From assembly GCA_054601695.1 (NCBI GenBank), contig BAAHQB010000080.1, positions 248,001 to 312,000 on the forward strand: a DNA stretch of 64,000 bases, read 5' to 3'. The notes below the pieces were generated by a model. That model was not told the origin of the DNA and ran no database searches. It was given only the letters and a program-made list of their open reading frames with translations. The stretch comes from Amorphochlora amoebiformis (Eukaryota > Cercozoa > Chlorarachniophyceae). The translations under genes were made by a program, and so were the position numbers. This document shows, in pieces, positions 19,649 through 64,000 of the stretch (positions are counted from its first letter, which is position 1; each line of letters opens with the position of its first letter).

Positions 19649-19747
19649 CCATGTGGTTCACATTACGCAAGGTGCAGAGGAAATATTTGGGTTCGACAGA
19701 GAGTAATTAACATGGAGCGTCCCCGAATTTGTCGTGATATTAACTAG
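7164..19747 (+). CDS. ADK: Adenosine kinase (PfkB/ribokinase family), about 20 exons
   Basis: Phosphorylates adenosine to AMP with ATP, in purine salvage. Exons: 7164-7197, 7729-7788, 8121-8167, 8706-8802, 9079-9111, 9908-9966, 10800-10820 (or 10826), 10991-11040, 12055-12084, 12177-12243, 12598-12676, 12776-12808, 12992-13038, 13866-13938, 15377-15432, 15895-15933, 16082-16171, 18323-18393, 18694-18759, 19678-19747. Every join keeps phase; the total is 1122 nt, about 373 residues, close to the family's 340-360. Landmarks: AGNPMVDTS near residue 12 (adenosine-kinase GNPLLD), [15 protein letters not shown] near 64 (PfkB signature 1), [25 protein letters not shown] near 221 (FGNExEA), [14 protein letters not shown], and [15 protein letters not shown] near 306 (signature 2 with the catalytic Asp), then [12 protein letters not shown]. 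The start is the first ATG before the GDFMIFV strand. Exon 11 ends with a GC donor (AAAG|GCATCC). Exons 16-17 are duplicated at 16615-16653 and 16786-16875. The last exon matches the family poorly, so the C-terminus is least certain. Confidence 0.93.
8371..8686 (+). repeat. Long CT-rich polypyrimidine tract before adenosine kinase exon 4
   Basis: About 300 bases of near-continuous CT dinucleotide and TTTCTCT sequence on the coding strand, broken by a short GTACACGTGTGTG patch near 8467-8508. It ends about 20 bases before the acceptor of exon 4 (ATTACAG at 8705), so it doubles as an extreme polypyrimidine tract. The SLSLSL and RERERE frames it creates are artefacts. Confidence 0.85.
8992..9085 (+). 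repeat. 46-bp tandem duplication spanning the acceptor of adenosine kinase exon 5
   Basis: Two copies of AACACATTTATGTATATTAA plus flanks (about 8992-9040 and 9041-9085). The second copy contains the acceptor CCTTAG used for exon 5; the first has the corresponding CACTAG and GGAAAAGA. The duplication therefore doubled the start of a 33-nt exon. Confidence 0.7.
9115..11155 (+). repeat. Telomere-type repeat clusters in adenosine kinase introns 5 to 8
   Basis: Blocks of perfect and degenerate CCCTAA lie at about 9115-9660, 9780-9902, 10840-10980 and 11058-11150. One block in the opposite sense (TTAGGG) lies at about 9971-10100. The blocks touch exon borders: intron 5 begins GTAACCATAACCCTAACCC straight after exon 5 (9111), and exon 6 follows CCTAACCGTAG at 9907. 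Many units are mutated (TAACCTAACCC, TTCTGACCCTGACC), so these are old arrays, not a chromosome end. A smaller block in intron 3 lies at 8173-8219. Confidence 0.9.
9735..9790 (+). repeat. Dispersed element (GGTCCTCGGAC ... ACATGCTGAATAATCTGATCC), reference copy
   Basis: This copy contains GTGGAGTAGTCAATGGTCCT, CGGACAAAGACATGCTGAAT and AATCTGATCCTAACC. Other copies lie at about 34586-34622, 34893-34930, 45037-45090, 45437-45475 and 48479-48525, and the AACAATCTGATCCTAA tail occurs several times at 958-1055. All lie in introns and most end in CCTAACCC, which leads into telomere-type repeat or a 3' splice site. Confidence 0.8.
12680..12910 (+). repeat. Telomere-type repeat block flanking adenosine kinase exon 12
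   Basis: Nearly perfect (CCCTAA)n runs from 12680 to 12735, starting three bases after the GC donor of exon 11, and a second degenerate block occupies about 12838-12905 just after exon 12 (12776-12808). This exon of 33 nt is thus embedded in repeat on both sides. Confidence 0.85.
13591..13812 (+). repeat. Two copies of a ~46-bp block upstream of adenosine kinase exon 14
   Basis: TGTATACTCGAAATGATATA and following bases at 13591-13638 recur as TGTATATTCGAAATGTTAAT at 13765-13812. Both end in a CCAGT-(C)TTAAGCTTCGT-like string with a possible acceptor. Neither copy encodes part of the kinase that I can recognise, so it may be a remnant exon duplication or a dispersed repeat. Confidence 0.6.
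14491..14573 (+). repeat. (ATT)n trinucleotide microsatellite
   Basis: About 27 units of ATT with rare interruptions (ACT, AGT) inside adenosine kinase intron 14. Similar ATT/AAT arrays occur at 44732-44775, 58929-59003 and 63798-63860. Confidence 0.95.
15690..16890 (+). repeat. Tandem duplication of a two-exon block within adenosine kinase
   Basis: Copy A covers about 15690-16175 and copy B about 16451-16879. Each holds an exon encoding [13 protein letters not shown] (15895-15933 and 16615-16653) and an exon of 90 nt starting [16 protein letters not shown] (16082-16171 and 16786-16875). Acceptors, donors and the intron between are kept. The only coding difference I see is ACA versus AAA (Thr versus Lys) in the second exon. 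All four exons are phase 0, so using both copies would add 43 residues in frame; using either alone gives the normal protein. Confidence 0.95.
17290..17645 (+). repeat. Non-TA insert with (ACCCGGTACT)-type repeat in adenosine kinase intron 17
   Basis: A 350-bp island in the intron before exon 18 contains several copies of ACTACCCGGTA at about 17478-17520 and then an AATCTC-rich string. A related segment (ACCGGTTAGTACCGGGTGAG, then CAATCTCCAGCAATCTCC) sits at about 24050-24130 in an ATP12 intron. The island looks like a copy of a dispersed, possibly mobile, element; no coding capacity is visible. Confidence 0.55.
17713..17762 (+). repeat. Short dispersed repeat CTTCTACTAAGAGAAGAGAC-type
   Basis: CACTTCTACTAAGAGAAGAG then ACTGCAACAAC. 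Related copies lie at about 3858-3895 (CTTCTACTAAAGAAGAGGCT) and 33957-33992 (CACTTCTATGAAGAGTCTGC). All three are surrounded by (TA)n and lie in three different gene contexts. Confidence 0.7.
18380..18458 (+). repeat. ~40-bp tandem duplication over the donor of adenosine kinase exon 18
   Basis: CTTATCCTCAACGGTACACA at 18381 is followed by a diverged copy, TTATCCCCAACGGTTTACAC, at 18420. The duplication repeats the last coding bases (YPQR) and the GTACAC donor, giving a second potential donor GTTTAC. Confidence 0.75.
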
Positions 19748-20277
19748 AGCCGTGAGGTATCATCTAGATTATAATAGTAAGGCGGCGAAGGCTGAGCATG
19801 CTACTGAACCTAATCTAATTAACTTTATTTTAGTAATTGTCGATTTCAACTTATATACCCAGTCATAGATGTACACCTAATCACCGGATATACTATTGTA
19901 CTATATATATATATATATCGTCATATATTTATATAACTATTCAATGATATATACGCACAGTCGCACACTGCTAGACTGTTGCCAAGGCTTGGTGGGTCAT
20001 ATTACTAGTATTAATCTAGTTAATATTTAGCCGAGTCATCTAGGTCATAATTACGTCATCCGATGTGGTAGTAGTCATACAAAGCGGCCCATATCTAGCA
20101 TATCTAGATATCTTAGATATCACGCGGAAAGTAGATTTTTTCTAGTTTTTTCCAAACCTAGAAACAAAGTTATGACTCAAAGAGGCCCATCGATAAATTA
20201 GTATTAACTAGCCATACGTACGTAACGGACAAATCTGATTGCAGCCTCTAGAGCCTAGACTAAAACCGCGAATTCGT
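19748..20277. other. Convergent intergenic region between adenosine kinase and ATP12
   Basis: About 530 bases separate the two stop codons. Except for a short (TA)n run near 19902 the sequence is non-repetitive and rich in CTAG/CTAGAT (for example near 19763, 20085-20115 and 20245). It should hold both 3' UTRs and poly(A) signals; I see no further exon. Confidence 0.7.
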
Positions 20278-29481
<9,204 letters not shown>

Positions 29482-29644
29482 CGTTGGAGATTGGTGGGAG
29501 ATTTCAGAAAGTTGGGGAGATCCAACAAAGTTCTAATCCCGGATAGTCAAAACGACCACACGGGAATTTCGGGATAAAACCGGGGTTCTGTCGGAGGTCA
29601 CACGTGTTACTTCGAAACTCAGCCCAGGCGGACACGCATCCACC
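29482..29644. promoter_or_regulatory. Bidirectional promoter between ATP12 and the GH81 gene
   Basis: Only 163 bp lie between the ATP12 start codon (minus, 29479-29481) and the GH81 start codon (plus, 29645). The sequence is non-repetitive and much less AT-rich than the flanks. It includes an ATTGG (inverted CCAAT) near 29491, a CACGTG E-box core near 29611, and a run of G triplets. The GH81 start is in a strong Kozak-like context (CCACCATGG). The promoter role is inferred from the divergent arrangement. Confidence 0.65.
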
Positions 29645-52120
<22,476 letters not shown>

Positions 52121-53554
52121 CGACTACAACGAGACCACAGACCACCTTGCTAGCAGGATTGAAGAGGAAAGCCCTCTCCCTTCCTTATTTAACCTTTTTT
52201 ATCCCCTCCAAGATGTCTCTTTCCAAGGACAGAAACTTGGACGTACATCAAAACGTTCTAATGACCGGCGTAAGTAAGCATTAATCGGCTATTCAGTATC
52301 TGAGATGAACGTAATAGACGTACTAATAGCATACACCGATCATGACGGTCACAATCTAGATACCATGGCTCGCCAAGGCTCCTAGCTAGGCATTGATCCG
52401 AGTATGTACTTGTATATCATCGAACACAATTTTTTTGACAATAAGAAGTGTACAAAGTCTAAAATCCTCTCTCAAAATTTTGAAATGTATGCCACATTCA
52501 CACATGCAAGGTCGATCGGCCGAACTATTAAATAAAGTGACAGTACGGTGATATTGATTAAAAAGGATGCTAGTAGTTGAACGTTTTATCCGAAGTTGAT
52601 TTGTAAGGTGGTACCTTTACTTCTACTAAATCTATAAAATCTAGATACGGAGCCGCTCATCAGAAGATGATGTACTATACAAAGCATGCATCTAGTGCAC
52701 GGTAATACCAACAATGAATCATGACTATGATCAGTAATAAATTTCAATGATACGTACGTATATGTAGACATACGTATCGGATGCGCATGCGCATGATACG
52801 AATACGTACTAGTTCTGGAATAGTGGTATGTTATCCGGCGTAAATAAACGTATACGTACGTACCAGTACATACACCCCTAGACACTAGACACAAGCGGCT
52901 GTGTACTAGGTTTAAACTAACTAGGTTATCGTCGAAGCTTACACTAGCTATAGCCGTATATATGTTACGGTAGTAGGTACGTATTAACATACGTACCAGT
53001 AGTATAAACTGTTTAGGCCACGGATCTGGAGATTTCTGGGGGTTTTCGGAGTGCGTATGATGCCGATGATCTAGATGATACTAAAGCCTAGGAAGTTAGA
53101 GTCTAGACTCTAGAATAGAATCTAGAGGGTATATCATCTGGATCACATATCTACTAGATCTAGTACAGAATCATTCTTGAGTGTAATATATATTGTTACT
53201 AGATATAAAGTTGTAAATAAATCTTCTACACGTACTACTTACTGTGGGTTAGTCTGCGGCGCATTGGAGCAATGCTGTGACGAATATCATGGCTGATATT
53301 TCTATTATTCACTAACCAGAATTTCTTGAATCACAACGTGTATGCTAGATATATACACACATCTACAAACATGTGCGCGAAATTATACAGATTTTATAGA
53401 CTAGAGATTAACATTCTTGTACTATGATAAATGTCTAGAACCAGAGAACGTGTGCCCAACCGTCCTGTAGTGTAATCTTGGTATCGGCTCAATGAGCCCC
53501 TTAGCGGTTGCACACGACTCTAGAAGTTAGACTAGAACTCTGACACCGATTCTT

Positions 53555-53586
<32 letters not shown>

Positions 53587-53719
53587 CCAGGTATTCCCTA
53601 GAATTGGATTACGTCTAGTACGTGTGTGTAATATAATATATATGTGTACATATATTGCGTATATAATGTATGTATGTTTATATATACACACATATACAAA
53701 AATACATACACATATATAT

Positions 53720-53773
<54 letters not shown>

Positions 53774-54255
53774 TATATATAATATAAATAAATAATTATA
53801 TATACTAGATATACATATTATACATATATTTATGTGTATATATACGTACGTATATTTTTATATATTTTTATATGTATATATATATATATATATACATATA
53901 GAAAACAACTACAACGGCTGGGATACGACTAATATTCTAGATATTATCCCTCAATCCCAAAACTCTCATCGCTCACTTACCGGAGGTCGGATATATATCT
54001 AGATATGTATATCTACCCGGCCAGTATAATGTTACATACATAAGTACATATTCTAGAAGTTATTTGGACTAGTAAATAAATCCAGTCTCTATATAATGGG
54101 TCAGAGCAACAATACACTGATTTTCACAAGATATCGGCGCTTATATAGTTTGATACAGTAACTATAGCTTCTTGGTTTTGTTCCCGTACTTGTAGTCGTG
54201 CCAGTCAGCGGGGTGAGGCATGGTGGGTAGCTATGTTTACATATTAATATCTTTA

Positions 54256-54301
<46 letters not shown>

Positions 54302-54370
54302 TGTTTATATATATATATATATATAAATTTATAATTTTATATGAGCTTGGTGGTATGAATAAATTTACAC

Positions 54371-54418
<48 letters not shown>

Positions 54419-54588
54419 ACACACATATGTGTATATACATAATACATATGTACATTACATACATATACACACATAGATATAACACATACACATACATGAC
54501 ACACACATGTGTATATATACGTGTGTATATATGTATATATGTATATACATACATATATATATATATATATATACATATGTGGTAACAT

Positions 54589-54625
<37 letters not shown>

Positions 54626-54640
54626 CATACATATACATAT

Positions 54641-54684
<44 letters not shown>

Positions 54685-54806
54685 GTGTGTTTGTAGATAC
54701 ATACGTATATATATAACATCTCACCCTAAACCTATATATATATATATATATATAATACATATATATAATATATACATTTACGAAAGACATACACATATAC
54801 ACACAC

Positions 54807-54838
<32 letters not shown>

Positions 54839-54948
54839 GTAATATATATCATATATATATACGTATATTTACATATATATATATATATATATACGAATGT
54901 ATATATATGATGTGTATAATATAGGCTCCATTGGCTTTTTATGAAGGT
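52121..54948. other. Convergent intergenic region, CTAG-rich, then (TA)n
   Basis: From 52121 to about 53560 the sequence is free of microsatellites and rich in CTAG (for example 53097-53175, with several overlapping TCTAGA strings) and TACGTACG palindromes (52752-52760, 52850-52862). A minus-strand frame of 134 codons at 52586-52990 has no family resemblance or splice context and I do not call it a gene. From 53560 onward TA, CA and ATAC repeats return, with small unique patches at 53900-54240. Poly(A) sites of both flanking genes are expected here. Confidence 0.6.
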
Positions 54949-58706
<3,758 letters not shown>

Positions 58707-58714
58707 CTTAGATT

Positions 58715-58770
<56 letters not shown>

Positions 58771-58787
58771 ATATGTGTGTATATATG

Positions 58788-58818
<31 letters not shown>

Positions 58819-58926
58819 GCGTGTGTGTGTGTGTGTAAATACATAAATATTTATGTATTATATTGATGAGTATGCACAGGAATATGAAAATAGAACACAT
58901 ATATATACATAATATTCATTTAGATA

Positions 58927-58962
<36 letters not shown>

Positions 58963-59285
58963 CATTATTAGTATTATTATTACTATTATTATTATTATTA
59001 TTATATAATATATATATATATATATACATATCACTATACCTTCTTATTTACACACACATGTAAATGAATACCAAATATTGTATGTTAGATGATCGATAGG
59101 CATAAGTCAATATATGTTATATGTACAATGTATATTTTGTACAATTGATCGATAGACATGAGTCAAGATATGTAAGTTGCAGGTATAGTATATTGCATAT
59201 TTAGTAGATGTATTCTACATTGTATATATTTGATTCATAAGCGTGAGTTACTACATGTTCCATACACACACATATTATACATAAA

Positions 59286-59340
<55 letters not shown>

Positions 59341-60631
59341 ATATATACATATATATAGTATATATTATGTAGATTTGATCGATAGTCATGAGTCCATATG
59401 ATACACCTACATTACATTTAGTATATATTTTGTCGGTGAGCACCAGTCATTATATTTTACATATACATTATGTATTGTAAACTTGATCGATAGACATGAC
59501 ATAATATATGCTCCATGTAAATTGCAAATGGCATCATTATTATTGTGCATATTTCATCCATAGGCATGACGCAATATATGAAGTTGCATATGGTATATGT
59601 TTGATCGGTAGGTATGAACAATCCATACTATATGTTTATTTATATATGGGCATAAGCGAGTGCATCGTAAAATGTACACGAAACATTGCATATGTTTGAT
59701 CGATAGTCAATGTATAGGTAAAGCTCGGCTCGGATTCCACGGACTCTGTATAACCTTTGTTCTCACAATACACTTACAATTTCTCAAAATTTATATAAAT
59801 TCCATTGGAGTATATATTTATATAAATAAGTTTTTTAAAAGAGGACTTACGTGCATGAGACAGGCCCGCAAACAATACAGCGACGACCATTGAGACCCTC
59901 ATCTGAACCATTCGAAAAAATCGTTTGAATATGCCGACAAGATAATCAAAATATTGATTCTTTTTCGGCCTTCATAAATTGAAGAAATTGCCTAAATGAT
60001 ATACACAAAACTGTAACGTCGACACGTTCCTGAGGTTATTGATATTGATATCTTCACATATGTATACACTAAATATATATTTATTTCAATACAATATATT
60101 TTGTCGGCAATGGCGTTGCACATGGAACTCCTGTTCCGTACCCCGGGGAGCAGCATGTGAGGGGTCTAAACAACTATAATAGGTTCAAAGAAATTGAGTT
60201 AATGCCATGTCATGTGTGTGTATAGTTTGAAAACTGAAACCCCGTCATTATCGACGTAGGTCTCGACCTCTTCAAATCTAAGCCTGAGAATGAGGGATAC
60301 CTTAAAAAGAAACACATTTCGTTGTGTCTGAGCCTCTCCGTCAAGCTGATCAAATCATGCCCTAGAACACAGAATCCTCGCCAACACCTGGTTTGTCACA
60401 ACGTATCACCATCACTAATAGTAACCAACGCGTCGTTAACCAGAATGTCCCGTATTCTGCTCTTATTTTCGTTGACTGAAAGATCTCCATAACTTACTCG
60501 CCGACTCGTAGTAAACTTACTATAATATTGTATTGTGATAGCACACACACCCGCTGTACGGTAAATGTGAAGTCGCACTGTAAATATAATTTTTAGTATC
60601 TATCATACTCATATATAATTATATATGAGGC

Positions 60632-60692
<61 letters not shown>

Positions 60693-61083
60693 TAGATAGT
60701 ACTCTAGATCTAGTAGCTAGAGCAAATGTTAGTGTACGAATGAACTGAATATGTATTAGATGTAATAATCGGCCGTGCGCGGGATCCTTAATCTAGTTAA
60801 TATAACCACCATTTAGATTCTAGAGATTGGGGATCATGAACCCTTTTATGTTTCCATCATCTAGGTTATGGTACGGTATGATAATGTATTTATATACGTA
60901 CTGTAACACGATCATTACATGTAGGCTAGTGATGGTACGAAAACGTGACGTTTATACGATACCTCGATTTTACCAAAGCTCGTGTGTAATATTCTCTAAA
61001 CATTTCACGAACGGATGCATGTCTGCTGAGGCCTAAAGTCGTACGAAAACTTCTCGAGACTCTTGAGACTTCTATGCTCCTCT
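58707..61083. other. Region between two minus-strand genes, with a degenerate tandem repeat
   Basis: 58707-59085 is (TA)n, an (ATT)n array and short unique patches. 59085-59715 is a degenerate tandem repeat annotated separately. 59720-61083 is largely non-repetitive except (TA)n at 60643-60690, and should hold the 3' UTR of the next gene and the 5' end of the previous one. A plus-strand open stretch without ATG at about 60238-60495 (NPVIIDVGLDLFKSKPENEG at its start) and a shorter plus frame near 60100-60220 look peptide-like but have no splice context, so they are not called. Confidence 0.5.
59085..59715 (+). repeat. Degenerate ~50-110-bp tandem repeat with GATCGATAG core
   Basis: About nine copies of TTTGATCGATAGACATGAGT (with variants) start near 59091, 59147, 59230, 59377, 59431, 59484, 59553, 59602 and 59698, each followed by an ATATATG-type spacer. 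Divergence between copies is high, so the array is old. A (TA)n run interrupts it at 59288-59330. Confidence 0.8.
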
Positions 61084-63549
<2,466 letters not shown>

Positions 63550-63594
63550 CTTTATATATATATATATATATAATATTACATATATATATATACA

Positions 63595-63637
<43 letters not shown>

Positions 63638-63691
63638 TTATATACATGTATGTGTGCCTATATTTATGTGTTAGAATTCATATATCAATAC

Positions 63692-63752
<61 letters not shown>

Positions 63753-63759
63753 AATAATA

Positions 63760-63857
<98 letters not shown>

Positions 63858-64000
63858 GAACAAAAATAATAATATTAATAATAAATACATACATATTATT
63901 TGTATTCTACATATATATAAATATATATATATATACATATATACATATAATTATATATATATATATATATATATCTAGTATATATATATATATATGTCTG
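63550..64000. repeat. Microsatellite DNA at the right edge
   Basis: (TA)n with an (AAT)n array at 63798-63860 continuing as AAC/AAT-rich sequence to 63885. No exon of the neighbouring minus-strand gene was found here, but this should be its intron. Confidence 0.8.

Noticed and set aside
52586-52990. Minus-strand frame of 134 codons
   Set aside because: It lies in CTAG- and TACGTA-rich intergenic DNA, its composition is unlike the real exons, and I see no family resemblance or splice partner.
60396-60578. Minus-strand frame of 60 codons in unique DNA
   Set aside because: It could be chance at this length; it does not join in phase to the first known exon of the gene at 54949-58706.

Overview
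The window is nuclear DNA of a eukaryote. Most bases are simple sequence: very long (TA)n tracts, smaller (CA)n/(GT)n, CT/GA and ATT/AAT tracts, and interspersed blocks of perfect and degenerate telomere-type repeat (CCCTAA/TTAGGG). The long reading frames in this simple sequence (YIYIYI, NPNPNP, SLSLSL) are not genes. Real coding sequence appears only as small exons (mostly 20-100 nt) that must be joined across these repeats. I rebuilt genes by finding short non-repetitive blocks bounded by AG and GT (occasionally GC) and checking that phase and family alignment agree from block to block. I cannot place the organism beyond an intron-rich unicellular eukaryote or alga-like lineage with TTAGGG-type repeats.

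Gene layout, left to right. (1) 928-3200 (+): the 3' part of an eIF4E-like cap-binding protein, followed by a tandem array made from copies of its last exon. (2) 7164-19747 (+): adenosine kinase in about 20 exons, with one two-exon block duplicated. (3) 20278-29481 (-): ATP12/ATPAF2, the mitochondrial F1-ATPase assembly factor, in 14 exons that sum to an uninterrupted frame of 308 codons plus stop. (4) 29645-52120 (+): a family GH81 endo-1,3-beta-glucanase in about 42 exons, divergent from ATP12 with only 163 bp between the start codons. (5) 54949-58706 (-): the 3' part of an unrecognised gene with repeated IDP motifs. (6) 61084-63549 (-): the 3' part of another unrecognised gene that runs off the right edge. 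Adenosine kinase and ATP12 converge with a 530-bp gap; GH81 and gene 5 also converge.

The genes do not form a pathway; they are ordinary housekeeping and secretory or cell-wall functions. The unusual biology is in gene architecture. Introns are built almost wholly of (TA)n or CCCTAA-type repeats that run up to, and often supply, the splice signals. Many exons have extra full or partial copies in the flanking introns, and several introns use GC donors. Intergenic stretches differ from introns: they are less repetitive and rich in CTAG. I saw no tRNA, rRNA, CRISPR array or intact transposon.

All exon calls are by eye. Transcript evidence is needed for every splice site, above all where I mark a join as unresolved.
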